From Bdellovibrionota bacterium (GTDB lineage Bacteria > Bdellovibrionota_G > JALEGL01 > DATDPG01), in NCBI GenBank assembly GCA_035292885.1, contig DATDPG010000081.1, positions 1 to 39,109 on the forward strand: DNA of 39,109 nucleotides. The letters are read 5' to 3'. Each line of letters begins with the position of its first letter. Position 1 is the first letter of the stretch. Below, one piece after another: positions 1 through 9,936 of the stretch. The notes below the pieces were generated by a model. That model had not been told where the DNA came from. It ran no database searches and worked only from the letters and a program-made list of their open reading frames with translations. A program made the translations under genes and the position numbers.

Positions 1-1
1 C

Positions 2-1192
2 GTTCGTCCGGAGGTGGTGGACCTGATGGTGGAGATGCTCAATCGCGACATCGTGCCGGTTGTCCCTTGCCAAGGTTCGGTGGGGGCCAGCGGGGACCTC
101 GCTCCACTAGCCCATATGGCTCTTGCGATGATCGGCGAAGGAACCGTGGAATGGAACGGGGAGCGTGTTCCCTCCAAAAAAGCATTCGCGGACGCCTCAC
201 TCAAGCCCTTAACCCCTGCGGCAAAGGAGGGTCTGGCCCTCTTGAACGGCACGCAGATGATGACGGCGATGGGGGGGCTGGCGCTCCTGCGCGGAGAAAA
301 CGCTCTCCGTCATGTGGACGTTGCCGCCGCGATGACGTTGGAGGCGGTTCTCGGCACGCCGAAAGCCTATGACGAACGGGTGCACAAGCTTCGTCCACAC
401 CCGGGCCAGACCGATGCTGCCTATAACCTCCGGCTCTTGACGGCCGGCAGCGAAATTTCAACGTCGCACCGCGATTGCGATCGCGTACAGGATGCCTACT
501 CGGTTCGGTGCGCTCCTCAGGTCCACGGCGCCGGTCGGGATGCGCTGACGTATGTCCGCTCTGTTTTAGAGCGAGAAATGAACAGCGTGACCGACAACCC
601 GATTTTGTTCCCCGGCGAAAAAGATCCGATCGCCTCGGCGGGGAATTTTCACGGTCAACCCGTCGCCGTGGCTCTCGACACGATGGCGCTCGCATTGACC
701 GGCGTGGCATCGATCAGCGAGCGACGGATATTCCGTCTCCTAGATCCGAAGCTCTCCGAACTTCCGGCCGGGCTGACGTCGGACGCCGGATTGAAGTCGG
801 GATTGATGATGGCGCAGGTGACGGCCGCTTCACTGGTGAGCGAGTGCAAGACGCTCTCTCATCCGGCAAGTGTTGATTCGATTCCGACCTGGGCCGATCA
901 AGAAGATCACGTCAGCATGGGAGCGTTCGCCGCCCGAAAGGCGGAGCAGATTGTGGACGCGTTCGAAAAGGTCATTGCGATCGAATTGATATGCGCCGCC
1001 CAGGGACTCGAATACCGAAAACCTCTCCGTCCTTCGAAAGGCGTCGAGGCGGCCGTTAAAGCGCTTCGTACCGTCGTGCCTTCGGTGACCGAAGATCGGC
1101 AATTGACGCCCGATTTCGAAGTGGCCGTGGGCCTGATTCGAAGTCGAACTCTTCTGGAGGCAGTTCAAGACGTCGTCGGAGAGCTCAAATGA
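2..1192 (+). CDS. hutH: Histidine ammonia-lyase (histidase), 5' truncated by window edge
   Basis: HutH removes ammonia from L-histidine to give trans-urocanate, the first step of cytosolic histidine degradation. The reading frame is open from base 2, so the start lies outside the window; about 396 residues are visible of roughly 510 in the family, so the N-terminal 110 or so are missing. The Ala-Ser-Gly triad that cyclises to the MIO electrophile is at 86-94 in the context [16 protein letters not shown], which is diagnostic. Family blocks such as [38 protein letters not shown] and QEDHVSMG follow in the expected order. The stop overlaps the hutU start (ATGA), indicating translational coupling. 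Identity is secure; phenylalanine or tyrosine ammonia-lyase is unlikely because hutU and hutI follow. Confidence 0.97.
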   Translation, partial: VRPEVVDLMVEMLNRDIVPVVPCQGSVGASGDLAPLAHMALAMIGEGTVEWNGERVPSKKAFADASLKPLTPAAKEGLALLNGTQMMTAMGGLALLRGENALRHVDVAAAMTLEAVLGTPKAYDERVHKLRPHPGQTDAAYNLRLLTAGSEISTSHRDCDRVQDAYSVRCAPQVHGAGRDALTYVRSVLEREMNSVTDNPILFPGEKDPIASAGNFHGQPVAVALDTMALALTGVASISERRIFRLLDPKLSELPAGLTSDAGLKSGLMMAQVTAASLVSECKTLSHPASVDSIPTWADQEDHVSMGAFAARKAEQIVDAFEKVIAIELICAAQGLEYRKPLRPSKGVEAAVKALRTVVPSVTEDRQLTPDFEVAVGLIRSRTLLEAVQDVVGELK

Positions 1193-2838
1193 GCGGCGCT
1201 AGAACGATCCGCGCTCCTCGAGGACTCTCGATCACCTGCAAGGGTTGGGGACAAGAAGCTGCCATGCGGATGCTCATGAACAACCTCGATCCCGACGTGG
1301 CCGAGAAGCCGGACGAACTCATCATTTACGGCGGGACAGGAAAGGCGGCGAGAAGCTGGGAGGATTTCGACCGGATTGTGGCGACGCTCAAACGGCTGAA
1401 GAACGATGAAACGATGTTGGTTCAGTCGGGCCGAGCCGTGGGTGTCGTGCAAACGCACGAGGAGGCGCCGCGCGTTTTAATTTCGAACGCCATGTTGGTT
1501 CCGGCGTGGGCGACCTGGGAAAACTTTTGGGAGCTGGAACGCAAGGGACTCACGATGTTCGGCCAGATGACGGCCGGAAGCTGGATTTATATTGGGACGC
1601 AGGGAATTTTGCAGGGGACGTACGAAACGTTCGGCGAGGCGGCGCGAAAACATTTCAATTCGTCGTTGAAAGGGAGGTGGGTGCTCTCCGGCGGACTCGG
1701 CGGGATGGGAGGCGCGCAGCCGCTAGCGGTTACCATGAATGACGGAGTTTTTCTCGGTGTCGAAGTTGATCCCGCTCGTATCGAGCGGCGGCTCAAGACA
1801 CGCTATCTCGACGAAAAAGCCGAGAATCTGGACGACGCACTCCGTCGGGTTCAACGGGCCGTTCAAGAAAAGAGAGCACTTTCCGTGGCCGTCGTGGCGA
1901 ACGCCGCGGACGTATTCGGCGAACTCGTCCGGAGAAAAATCGTGCCGGACTTGGCGACCGATCAGACTTCGGCGCACGATCCGCTCAACGGATATGTTCC
2001 CCAGAACCTAACGCTCGCGGAAGCTGCGGATTTACGGCGGAAAAACCCGGAAGATTATGTCCGGCGAAGCCAGGCTTCCATGGCCGTCCAGGTTCGGGCG
2101 ATGCTTTCGATGCAGAAGTCGGGCGCTGCCGTGTTTGATTACGGCAACAACATTCGCGGTCAGGCGAAGATTGCCGGTGTCGAAAATGCATTCGATTTTC
2201 CCGGTTTCGTCCCCGCGTATATCCGGCCGCTCTTTTGCGAAGGAAAGGGGCCGTTTCGGTGGGCGGCGCTCTCCGGCGACCCGAAGGACTTGGCGCGCAC
2301 CGACCGGGCGATCCTCGAACTCTTTCCGAAGAACGAGGGTTTGCATCGCTGGATTCGCTTGGCGAGTGAGCGGGTCGCGTTTCAGGGTCTTCCGGCGCGA
2401 ATTTGCTGGCTCGGTTACGGCGAACGGGCGAAAGCGGGACTTCGGTTCAACGAGCTGGTGGCCAACGGAGAAATTTCGGCGCCGATCGTCATCGGCCGCG
2501 ATCATCTCGACTGCGGCTCCGTAGCGTCTCCGAATCGGGAGACCGAAGGGATGAAAGACGGCAGCGACGCGATCGCCGACTGGCCGATCTTAAACGCCAT
2601 GGCGAACGTGGCGAGCGGAGCCTCATGGGTGTCGGTTCATCATGGAGGGGGTGTGGGGATCGGCTATTCGATCCATGCGGGAATGGTGGCGGTGGCGGAC
2701 GGGACACCGATGGCTGCGCGGCGTTTGCAGCGCGTCTTGACGACCGATCCTGCCACGGGCGTCATCCGACATGCCGACGCCGGATACGAAAAAGCCATTG
2801 CTGTTGCCAAAGAGCGAGGGGTAGATCTCGCTCGATGA
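1189..2838 (+). CDS. hutU: Urocanate hydratase (urocanase)
   Basis: HutU adds water to urocanate to form 4-imidazolone-5-propionate using tightly bound NAD+ as an electrophile. The protein is 549 residues, the normal family length. The glycine-rich NAD-binding stretch [13 protein letters not shown] follows the first third, and the conserved block [12 protein letters not shown] near residue 405 carries the active-site cysteine. The N-terminal [23 protein letters not shown] block and the C-terminal [16 protein letters not shown] block are typical of urocanase. The ATG overlaps the hutH stop and is preceded by a GGAGAG ribosome binding site. The stop overlaps the hutI start in the same ATGA arrangement, so hutH, hutU and hutI form one tightly coupled operon. 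Confidence 0.98.
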   Translation: MSGARTIRAPRGLSITCKGWGQEAAMRMLMNNLDPDVAEKPDELIIYGGTGKAARSWEDFDRIVATLKRLKNDETMLVQSGRAVGVVQTHEEAPRVLISNAMLVPAWATWENFWELERKGLTMFGQMTAGSWIYIGTQGILQGTYETFGEAARKHFNSSLKGRWVLSGGLGGMGGAQPLAVTMNDGVFLGVEVDPARIERRLKTRYLDEKAENLDDALRRVQRAVQEKRALSVAVVANAADVFGELVRRKIVPDLATDQTSAHDPLNGYVPQNLTLAEAADLRRKNPEDYVRRSQASMAVQVRAMLSMQKSGAAVFDYGNNIRGQAKIAGVENAFDFPGFVPAYIRPLFCEGKGPFRWAALSGDPKDLARTDRAILELFPKNEGLHRWIRLASERVAFQGLPARICWLGYGERAKAGLRFNELVANGEISAPIVIGRDHLDCGSVASPNRETEGMKDGSDAIADWPILNAMANVASGASWVSVHHGGGVGIGYSIHAGMVAVADGTPMAARRLQRVLTTDPATGVIRHADAGYEKAIAVAKERGVDLAR

Positions 2839-4085
2839 AGTCCAATCCGGCGACAACGATCCTTGTCGGAAACATTGGCCAATGCCTGACGCTTGATTCG
2901 GCTCAAAACGGCAACCCGCTTGGATTGATTTCAAACTCCGCCGTCGCGATTGCAGGCGAGAAAATTCTTTGGGTGGGCCCGGAAAAGAGTTTGCCCAAGG
3001 AATATCGCGAGGCCCGGACGATCGACGCAGAAGGAGCGCTGGTCACGCCCGGATTGATCGACTGCCACACGCATCTTCTGTTCGGCGGTTCGCGGGCGGA
3101 TGAATTCTTCGCCCGCCTCCAAGGCGAGACGTACGAGTCGATTGCGAAAAAGGGGGGCGGAATCCAGAAAACGGTGGCGGCCACCGAGAAGGCAACGGAT
3201 CGAGAATTGTTGGATACCGCTCGAAAGCGGCTGGACCGTTTTCTTTCGTACGGCGTGACGACGGTGGAAGTCAAGAGCGGATACGGCCTTTCGACCGAGA
3301 GCGAATTGCGAATTCTGCGGTTGCTTCGAAAACTGGAACATCCGGCGAATGTCATTCCGACATTTCTAGGAGCGCATATCGTGCCCAACGCGTATTCGAA
3401 AAAACGGGGAGAGTACGTGCGCCTCGTATGCGAAGAGATGCTGCCCAAAGTGAACGAAGGGAAACTATCGAACATCTGCGATGTTTTTTGTGAAGAGGGC
3501 GCGTTCACGGTGGACGAGAGCCGGGCCATTTTATCGGCGGCGAAAGAATTGGGGATGAAAGTAAAAATCCATGCGGATCAATTGTCGTGCACGGGTGCGG
3601 CGGAACTCGCGGCGGAGATGAACGCGCTGTCGGCCGATCATTTGGAGCATGCGAGCGATGCAGGAATTCGTGCGATGGCAAAGGGCGGCGTGGTGGGCGT
3701 ACTTCTTCCGGGAGCGGTATTCTCGCTCGGAAAGCGAACGTATCCGCCGGCGAGAAAACTGCTGGATGCCGGCGTTTCGGTTGCCATTTCGACCGACTGC
3801 AATCCGGGGACGTCGAACACGGAAAACCTTCCTTTGATGATGTCGCTCGCGGCGGTGGAACTGCGAATGACGCTCGGAGAGATTTGGTTGGCTGTGACCA
3901 GAAATGCTGCGCGAGCTCTGGGACTCTCAGACCGAGGATCAATTCGAAAAGGTCTTCGCGCCGATTTCGTGATCTGGGACGCGGTCGACGCGATGGAAGT
4001 GCCCTACCGTTACGGTGCCGCCCGTCCCCGGACGACCATTACCGGCGGCAATAAGTGTCAGGCGCCTGCTGACAATTGCACCTGA
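2835..4085 (+). CDS. hutI: Imidazolonepropionase with altered C-terminus
   Basis: HutI hydrolyses 4-imidazolone-5-propionate to N-formimino-L-glutamate, the third step of histidine degradation. It is an amidohydrolase-fold metalloenzyme of 416 residues here. The HxH metal motif is in [18 protein letters not shown], further ligands lie in KIHADQLS and SADHLEHAS, and the late aspartate in [10 protein letters not shown]. The start at 2835 overlaps the hutU stop (ATGA); the frame stays open upstream to 2403, but that part is out-of-frame reading of hutU. The last dozen residues (after TTITGGN) do not look like a HutI C-terminus and are encoded by the left arm of a palindrome at 4055-4119. No hutF or hutG follows, so formiminoglutamate disposal is encoded elsewhere. 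Confidence 0.96.
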   Translation: MKSNPATTILVGNIGQCLTLDSAQNGNPLGLISNSAVAIAGEKILWVGPEKSLPKEYREARTIDAEGALVTPGLIDCHTHLLFGGSRADEFFARLQGETYESIAKKGGGIQKTVAATEKATDRELLDTARKRLDRFLSYGVTTVEVKSGYGLSTESELRILRLLRKLEHPANVIPTFLGAHIVPNAYSKKRGEYVRLVCEEMLPKVNEGKLSNICDVFCEEGAFTVDESRAILSAAKELGMKVKIHADQLSCTGAAELAAEMNALSADHLEHASDAGIRAMAKGGVVGVLLPGAVFSLGKRTYPPARKLLDAGVSVAISTDCNPGTSNTENLPLMMSLAAVELRMTLGEIWLAVTRNAARALGLSDRGSIRKGLRADFVIWDAVDAMEVPYRYGAARPRTTITGGNKCQAPADNCT

Positions 4086-4119
4086 CGGTTAAAGTTGTCA
4101 GTTTCGGTGTACCTGACAC
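4055..4119. repeat. REP-like imperfect palindrome overlapping the hutI 3' end
   Basis: GTGTCAGG at 4055-4062 is mirrored by CCTGACAC at 4112-4119, and CTGACAA at 4069-4075 by TTGTCAG at 4095-4101, sharing nearly the same centre (about 4085-4087). The hutI stop codon is inside it. Short GTGTCAGG-type palindromes of this size resemble REP sequences mobilised by Y1 (REP-associated) transposases, but that assignment is inference; no transposase is present here. It may also act as a transcript-end hairpin for the hut mRNA, although no U-tract follows. Confidence 0.7.
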
Positions 4120-4139
4120 CCCTATCGTGCTTGAATCAC

Positions 4140-4156
4140 CTGGCATACGAGTTGCT
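4140..4156 (+). promoter_or_regulatory. Candidate sigma-54 (-24/-12) promoter
   Basis: CTGGCA (4140-4145) and TTGCT (4152-4156) match the sigma-54 consensus YTGGCAC-N5-TTGC, with the invariant GG (4142-4143) and GC (4154-4155) separated by exactly ten bases and a T-run after the -12 element. Counting from the GC dinucleotide puts the transcript start near 4167, only about six bases before the ATG at 4173. No enhancer-binding protein site was identified. The cognate sigma factor gene rpoN is in this window. Confidence 0.55.
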
Positions 4157-4172
4157 TTTTTGATCGATCATC

Positions 4173-4643
4173 ATGACCACAAAACAAAAAATAGAGGTTG
4201 CCGTTGTTATAGGGTTTGCCGTCCTCTTTAACGCAAACACCTATGCCGAAGAATCAATCCCAAAGCCTAAATCGGTCGGTGTCGCGTTGGCTCTTGGACT
4301 CGATCCAATTCCGGGCGATTCCCTGATATATTCGGGGCGTCCGGTGCAAGCATTAGGGTCCTTTCTTCTGGGTGCGGCCGGAGCAGGTCTTATCGGGCTT
4401 GGCGTTGGTTTGAATGCAGGCAGCCCAAGTGCCGAACAGCAAAGCGCGGGCACATGGATTGCTCTTGGTGTGATGTTGTATGCTCCAGCATACGCCTGGG
4501 ATCTCATTGGAGGCGTGGCTTTTGCCAAAAGACACAACGCGGAGATCGAGAAGCGAAAGAGAACCAGTTTCTTACAAACGCTGCAACCCACGCTGGCGGT
4601 GACACCGGACGGTGCTCTCGCCGGTGCCCGGTTCGATTTTTGA
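4173..4643 (+). CDS. Envelope protein of unknown function with signal peptide
   Basis: I do not recognise this 156-residue protein as a named family. It begins with a basic n-region and a hydrophobic stretch (residues about 8-24) ending ANTYA-EES, a plausible Sec signal peptide with cleavage near residue 25. The mature part holds two hydrophobic segments rich in Gly and Ala (about residues 62-82 and 92-112) with the motif DPIPGDSLIYSGRP before the first, then a basic linker and an end GARFDF with a terminal phenylalanine, as in many outer-membrane barrel strands. There is no clear Shine-Dalgarno sequence, which fits the predicted very short leader from the sigma-54-type promoter. A lipoprotein gene follows within about 16-37 bases, so the two are probably co-transcribed. 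The DNA looks more A+T-rich than the hut operon. Confidence 0.65.
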   Translation: MTTKQKIEVAVVIGFAVLFNANTYAEESIPKPKSVGVALALGLDPIPGDSLIYSGRPVQALGSFLLGAAGAGLIGLGVGLNAGSPSAEQQSAGTWIALGVMLYAPAYAWDLIGGVAFAKRHNAEIEKRKRTSFLQTLQPTLAVTPDGALAGARFDF

Positions 4644-4679
4644 GACGGAGGAGACCCCACGCAAAGGAACTCCAAAATT

Positions 4680-5252
4680 TTGATCTTCAGCCTGGTTTCA
4701 ACTCTCGCGTCGTGCGGCGGTTCGGCCGTGGAGGTGGGAACAGGTGATCCTTTCTCGTCTCTCGATACACAACCCACGGGATTTGAACTCGCAACAATCA
4801 TCACAGGCCTGGATTCCTATTTTGTGACAGCGGAGGAATTCCCTTTTGGTTCTGAAGTAACAAAGGACTGCCCGTCAGGTGGGACATTTACCGAAAACGT
4901 TCAGGTCAGCGAAACGGAGAATGGCGCAACCCTAACAGGAGACGTCTCGGTCTCGGCATGCTCAGTATCCTTTTTTATTGACGGTCAGGCACGTGAAGAA
5001 TCTCTCACCGGAACCATTCATGTGAGGAGCGACTTGACTCAAACTGATGAGATTGTTCAATTCTCCGTCGCTCTCTCAGTAAGTGGCGACCTGGGATTTT
5101 CAATGGAATGCGACGTTCAGTTTCGTCATTCCAACACGGACTTCTCCCATACAGGCTCAGGCCAATGTGTTTTTCACGATCAAGAAGGGACGACCGTCAC
5201 AGTGTCCGGTGATGAGTTGGTTGGACTTAGGTCGCAAACGCCGATCATATAG
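4680..5252 (+). CDS. Putative lipoprotein of unknown function; true start possibly ACG at 4659
   Basis: The product is a secreted lipoprotein with lipobox LASC followed by Gly-Gly. The first conventional start is TTG at 4680, giving 190 residues with a signal peptide lacking any basic residue. The frame is open upstream to the stop at 4641, and there a GGAGGA ribosome binding site (4647-4652) lies six bases before ACG at 4659. Starting at ACG would give an ideal lipoprotein signal peptide: a basic n-region (QRNSK), hydrophobic core and lipobox. The mature protein is rich in Ser, Thr, Val and acidic residues with alternating beta-like patterns and no recognised domain. It has cysteines at the lipid site and in pairs later (KDCPSGG, VSACSVS, MECDVQ, GQCVFH), suggesting disulfides in the periplasm. 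It probably shares the operon of the gene ending at 4643. Confidence 0.65.
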   Translation: MIFSLVSTLASCGGSAVEVGTGDPFSSLDTQPTGFELATIITGLDSYFVTAEEFPFGSEVTKDCPSGGTFTENVQVSETENGATLTGDVSVSACSVSFFIDGQAREESLTGTIHVRSDLTQTDEIVQFSVALSVSGDLGFSMECDVQFRHSNTDFSHTGSGQCVFHDQEGTTVTVSGDELVGLRSQTPII

Positions 5253-5273
5253 ACTCGGGGTCAAGCCGACCCG
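5253..5273. other. Weak stem-loop between convergent genes
   Basis: CGGGGTC and GACCCG pair around a short loop with one bulge directly after the lipoprotein stop. There is no T-tract on either strand, so it is at most a poor terminator between the convergent lipoprotein and toxin genes. Confidence 0.25.
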
Positions 5274-5315
5274 AATAGTTCAAAGCCATTACAAACGGTC
5301 TTTAAAAGCGGCCGG

Positions 5316-5630
5316 CTATTCCAGCCCTAGGGCGAAACGAAGCGCTTCGTCGATGCCCTGCATTTTCGTCGACGGCAGCAGGCAAACTCTGGCGGAAAGA
5401 GACCTCTTCGGGATCGTGGTTACCGTGTCGAGATTTGCGACGCACGGTCGAGGTAGTCCTTCGCTTTTCCCTAAAGGGACTTCGACAGGCAGATCTCGAA
5501 TCCGCGTCGTAATCGGAGCGACGGTTACAAGATCTCTGACTTGATATGCCTCGTCCCGGGATAGAAGAACGACCGGCCTACGCCCCGCTGGTTTAGAGAC
5601 TTCCGCCCACCATACTTCCCCCCGTTTCAT
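5316..5630 (-). CDS. MazF/PemK-type mRNA interferase toxin
   Basis: This 104-residue protein has the hallmark N-terminus of the MazF/PemK/Kid family (MKRGEVWWAEV, then RRPVVLLSRDEAY), followed by the strand VTVAPITT and the block VANLDTVTTIPKRSL. These toxins are single-strand ribonucleases that cleave mRNA and arrest growth when unopposed. Length and motif order are complete, so it is probably functional. The ATG overlaps the stop of the upstream antitoxin gene by four bases (ATGA), the usual coupling that keeps antitoxin in excess. The pair is convergent with the lipoprotein gene and divergent from rplM. The cleavage site cannot be predicted from sequence. Confidence 0.92.
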   Translation of the reverse strand: MKRGEVWWAEVSKPAGRRPVVLLSRDEAYQVRDLVTVAPITTRIRDLPVEVPLGKSEGLPRPCVANLDTVTTIPKRSLSARVCLLPSTKMQGIDEALRFALGLE

Positions 5631-5899
5631 TCCCAGGATTCCTCGGCGAGCAGGTACGTAGCGGCCTCTTCGGCCGCCTTGATTTCATCTGCGGTTTCCG
5701 GATTTTTTGAATAACCCACAATATACTGTTCAATTTTCTTTCTTCGTGTCTGACTCTCCATAAATGAACGGATCGCCCGCTGAATAAATGAACTTCGAGA
5801 TTCCCCCGAGTTCTTCCGAAATTTTTCCATTTGCCGAAGCAGCGCGTGTGGCAAACTGATGGCCAGCTTCTCGCACAGGTCGTTCGAACTTCTCGACAT
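5627..5899 (-). CDS. Ribbon-helix-helix antitoxin of the MazF pair
   Basis: This 90-residue protein has an N-terminal ribbon-helix-helix pattern (about residues 10-50: KLAISLPHALLRQMEKF, then SRSSFIQRAIRSFM), the CopG/MetJ-like DNA-binding fold used by many MazE-class antitoxins. The polar, charged C-terminal part (ADEIKAAEEAATYLLAEESWE) is the likely toxin-binding tail. It precedes and overlaps the mazF-like gene, as expected for an antitoxin. A 13-base inverted repeat sits eight bases upstream of its start and is a natural autoregulatory operator. Assignment rests on fold pattern plus gene pairing. Confidence 0.88.
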   Translation of the reverse strand: MSRSSNDLCEKLAISLPHALLRQMEKFRKNSGESRSSFIQRAIRSFMESQTRRKKIEQYIVGYSKNPETADEIKAAEEAATYLLAEESWE

Positions 5900-5906
5900 A
5901 CTAAAG

Positions 5907-5919
5907 GAATACCATATTC
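5907..5919 (-). promoter_or_regulatory. Operator-like inverted repeat before the toxin-antitoxin operon
   Basis: GAATA-CCA-TATTC is a perfect 5-bp inverted repeat with a 3-base spacer, located 8 bases upstream of the antitoxin ATG. Ribbon-helix-helix antitoxins bind short palindromes at this position to repress their own operon. The surrounding DNA (5900-5945) is A+T-rich and probably contains the promoter. Confidence 0.45.
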
Positions 5920-6096
5920 ATACCGCGAATAAAAGTTTCTATCGGACCGCGGGGGCGGCGGGCGCATCGCCCTGTCGGAGCCTGTCGATATCGAGCGAAC
6001 TCTCCCGGCCGTCGCTCGCAGGGTCACGTTGATCGATGAAAAAGGCCAGGGTTGAGCGGAGTTAACGAGCGAACCAGGAAATCACTCCCTCTCTAC

Positions 6097-6125
6097 TTGA
6101 CATTACCCGCCTATCCCATTAAAAA
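6097..6125 (+). promoter_or_regulatory. Sigma-70 promoter of rplM-rpsI
   Basis: A perfect -35 TTGACA (6097-6102) is followed after 17 bases by TAAAAA (6120-6125). The predicted transcript starts near 6132, giving a leader of about 20 bases before the rplM ATG at 6151. Confidence 0.6.
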
Positions 6126-6150
6126 GACGCGTTTTTTAAGCTCGTCGGAA

Positions 6151-6585
6151 ATGAAAACCTATTCACAGAAAACAGCCGAAGTGGAACGGAATTGGCGCAT
6201 CGTGGATGCGCAGGACAAGGTTCTGGGGCGCTTGGCCTCGCAGATCGCCGTGACGCTGCGGGGAAAAGACAAGGCGACGTTTACGCCGCACATCGACGGC
6301 GGGGACTTCGTGATCGTCGTCAACGCCGAGAAGGTTCATCTCACCGGCGCCAAAGAGGACGGAAAGATTTATTACCAGCACACTCGGTTTCGAGGCGGCC
6401 TCAAATCCTGGCCGGCGAGACGGATGCGTGAAATACACCCCGAAGAGATGATCCGCCGGGCGGTCTGGGGAATGCTCCCCAAAGGTCCGCTGGGAAGGGA
6501 AATGATTAAGAAACTCAAGGTCTACAAGGGGTCGGCCCACCCGCACGTAGCGCAGCAGCCTAAGCCGCTTGCGATCGCAAAATAA
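6151..6585 (+). CDS. rplM: Ribosomal protein uL13
   Basis: uL13 is an early-assembling protein of the 50S subunit that binds 23S rRNA. The 144-residue product matches the family in length and has its landmarks: an N-terminal [16 protein letters not shown], then [19 protein letters not shown], the [12 protein letters not shown] block, and [22 protein letters not shown] near the end. The frame is open upstream to 6052, but that start would add a 33-residue tail unknown in the family; ATG 6151 follows GTCGGAA and lies just downstream of the promoter. rpsI follows after 12 bases, the conserved bacterial rplM-rpsI pair. Confidence 0.98.
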   Translation: MKTYSQKTAEVERNWRIVDAQDKVLGRLASQIAVTLRGKDKATFTPHIDGGDFVIVVNAEKVHLTGAKEDGKIYYQHTRFRGGLKSWPARRMREIHPEEMIRRAVWGMLPKGPLGREMIKKLKVYKGSAHPHVAQQPKPLAIAK

Positions 6586-6597
6586 GGAACAGATTCC

Positions 6598-6996
6598 ATG
6601 CCGAAAGCGTTTTACAAGTTTGCCAGTGTTGGAAAGAGAAAGACGGCGGTGGCCCGCGTTTACATGAATCCAGGAAAAGGAAACTGGGAAATCAATGAGC
6701 GCGGGCTCGAAGACTATTTTCCAACGAGGTCTTTGCAGACGACCGTAAATGAGGCGTTTGAAACGACCGGCACGGCGGGACAATTCGATGTCAAAATCCG
6801 CGTTGTGGGCGGGGGAGTCACAGGCCAGGCCGATGCAGTGAGGCACGGCATCGCTCGTGCGTTGCTTCGTGCCGATGTGGCGCACCGGCCGAAATTAAAA
6901 ACGGCGGGTCTGTTGACACGAGATTCGAGAAAGAAGGAACGGAAGAAATATGGACAGCCGGGAGCGCGGAAGCGTTTCCAATACTCGAAGCGATAA
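6598..6996 (+). CDS. rpsI: Ribosomal protein uS9
   Basis: uS9 is a 30S head protein whose C-terminal tail reaches the P-site tRNA. The 132-residue product has the family N-terminus (FASVGKRKTAVARVYMNPGKG), the central VRVVGGG-like block (KIRVVGGGVTGQADAVRHGIARAL) and the strictly conserved basic tail ending in QYSKR. It is the second gene of the rplM-rpsI operon, with an AAGGA ribosome binding site, and is followed by a strong intrinsic terminator. Confidence 0.98.
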   Translation: MPKAFYKFASVGKRKTAVARVYMNPGKGNWEINERGLEDYFPTRSLQTTVNEAFETTGTAGQFDVKIRVVGGGVTGQADAVRHGIARALLRADVAHRPKLKTAGLLTRDSRKKERKKYGQPGARKRFQYSKR

Positions 6997-7028
6997 ATCG
7001 ATTTTCCGAAACGTACGGGGTGCAACGG

Positions 7029-7055
7029 AAAAAAGGGGCTTTTGCCCCTTTTTTT
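7029..7055 (+). terminator. Intrinsic terminator of rplM-rpsI
   Basis: AAAAAAGGGGC (7029-7039), loop TTTT, GCCCC (7044-7048) and a run of seven T form a compact GC hairpin with a U-tract. The A-run on the 5' side extends the stem. It ends the ribosomal operon 33 bases after rpsI and just before pyrG. Confidence 0.93.
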
Positions 7056-7059
7056 ATGA

Positions 7060-8688
<1,629 letters not shown>

Positions 8689-8739
8689 GAAGCCAATTTT
8701 ATTGAGCTAAATCAGCTTCCATGTTACCTGTGTAAGACC

Positions 8740-9756
8740 GTGTCCATTCCGCTGAAACAAGCCATGCGCGTCGGCGCATACGTGATGAAGCAGAAGATGA
8801 AGGGGACGAAGCGGTTTCCGCTGGTTCTCATGCTCGAACCGCTCTATCGCTGTAACCTCGCGTGTGCTGGGTGTGGAAAGATTCAACACCCTGAAGAGAT
8901 CCTAAAGCGAAACCTCACGCCGGACGAATGTTTCCATGCGACGGAAGAGTGTGGGGTGCCGGTGGTGTCGATCGCCGGCGGTGAGCCGCTGATTCATCCG
9001 CAGATCGATGAGATCGCCAACGGTCTCGTGTTCCGGAAAAAGTTCGTCTACCTCTGCACGAACGCCATTTTATTGGAAAAGAATCTCCATCGCTTCACGC
9101 CGTCTTCTTACTTCACGTTCAGCGTTCACATGGACGGGCTCGAAAAACGTCACGACGAACTGGTTTGTAAAGACGGCGTCTTTAAGAAGGCCGTGGCCGG
9201 AATTAAAGCGGCCAAGAATAAAGGATTTCGAATCACGACGAACACGACGGTGTTCGAGGGGGAAAACCCGGAGGAACTGGCCGACCTTTTTGATTTCCTG
9301 ACCGACCTGGGAGTCGACGGAATGATGATTTCCCCCGGGTATGCGTATCAAAAGGCTCCGGACCAGGATCACTTCCTAAAACGCGGGCGGACGACCCAAC
9401 TTTTCCAGAAGATTTTTGACATCGGACGGCGTCGAGGTCGGAAATGGCCGTTCAATCACTCTCCTTTCTTTCTCGACTTTCTCGCGGGAAAAATCGACTA
9501 CGAGTGCACGCCGTGGGGCAATCCGAACTTTTCGGTTCTCGGATGGCAACGCCCCTGTTATCTCTTGGGTGAGGGATACGTCAAAAGCTTCGACGAATTG
9601 ATGAACGATACCGCTTGGGAGAATTACGGGCGAAAGAGCGGCAACCCCAAGTGCGCCGATTGCATGGTCCACTGTGGATATGAACCGACCGCGGTCACCG
9701 ATTCCACACGCACGATTCCGAATACAATTCGGTCCCTTCGCTCCGTGCTGGCATAA
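8740..9756 (+). CDS. hpnH: Radical SAM adenosyl-hopene transferase HpnH
   Basis: HpnH joins the 5'-deoxyadenosyl group of S-adenosylmethionine to diploptene, giving adenosylhopane, the first step to C35 extended hopanoids. The 338-residue protein has the 4Fe-4S motif CX3CX2C at Cys38, Cys42 and Cys45 in [12 protein letters not shown], typical of HpnH, then [11 protein letters not shown] (the SAM-binding GGE motif) and a C-terminal domain with cysteines in [12 protein letters not shown], like the DUF3463 domain of this family. The start is GTG at 8740; the leader shows no strong ribosome binding site. It stands alone: no squalene-hopene cyclase or other hpn gene is nearby. A related radical SAM enzyme cannot be excluded, but the motif context is close to HpnH. 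Confidence 0.88.
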   Translation: MSIPLKQAMRVGAYVMKQKMKGTKRFPLVLMLEPLYRCNLACAGCGKIQHPEEILKRNLTPDECFHATEECGVPVVSIAGGEPLIHPQIDEIANGLVFRKKFVYLCTNAILLEKNLHRFTPSSYFTFSVHMDGLEKRHDELVCKDGVFKKAVAGIKAAKNKGFRITTNTTVFEGENPEELADLFDFLTDLGVDGMMISPGYAYQKAPDQDHFLKRGRTTQLFQKIFDIGRRRGRKWPFNHSPFFLDFLAGKIDYECTPWGNPNFSVLGWQRPCYLLGEGYVKSFDELMNDTAWENYGRKSGNPKCADCMVHCGYEPTAVTDSTRTIPNTIRSLRSVLA

Positions 9757-9763
9757 TTCCTGC
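9748..9763 (+). promoter_or_regulatory. Possible sigma-54 promoter ahead of rpoN
   Basis: CTGGCA (9748-9753) and CTGC (9760-9763) have the sigma-54 GG-N10-GC spacing (GG 9750-9751, GC 9762-9763) and differ from the -12 consensus TTGC by one base. The site overlaps the hpnH stop codon and lies about 175 bases upstream of the rpoN start. A housekeeping-type TTGACC at 9776 with a weak -10 is also present. The match could be chance. Confidence 0.35.
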
Positions 9764-9774
9764 GCAATGCAGGA
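9758..9774 (+). terminator. Weak hairpin after hpnH
   Basis: TCCTGC and GCAGGA form a 6-bp stem with loop GCAAT, followed by only three T. It is placed right after the hpnH stop, so it may be a weak or attenuating terminator before rpoN. It overlaps the possible sigma-54 promoter. Confidence 0.35.
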
Positions 9775-9936
9775 TTTGACCCAAGCGTGTTATTCCAAAA
9801 ATATGCCAATATAAGCCGTTGAAACAAAACAGAAAATAGCCGCCATCAGAATTCTCGCATTTACAGGGATGAAGCCGAGGTGTTATCGTAATTACGTCTG
9901 CGGGAGCAAGAGAAGGTAGGCGCTCCCCTCCAACGC

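Noticed and set aside
2403-2834. N-terminal extension of the hutI reading frame over 140 codons
   Set aside because: It is an out-of-frame reading of hutU, Arg-rich and without homology pattern; ATG 2835 overlaps the hutU stop and gives the normal HutI N-terminus.
5941-6096. Small gene between the antitoxin and rplM
   Set aside because: The minus-strand frame here continues through the antitoxin in another frame and has no start context; only upstream regulatory DNA is supported.
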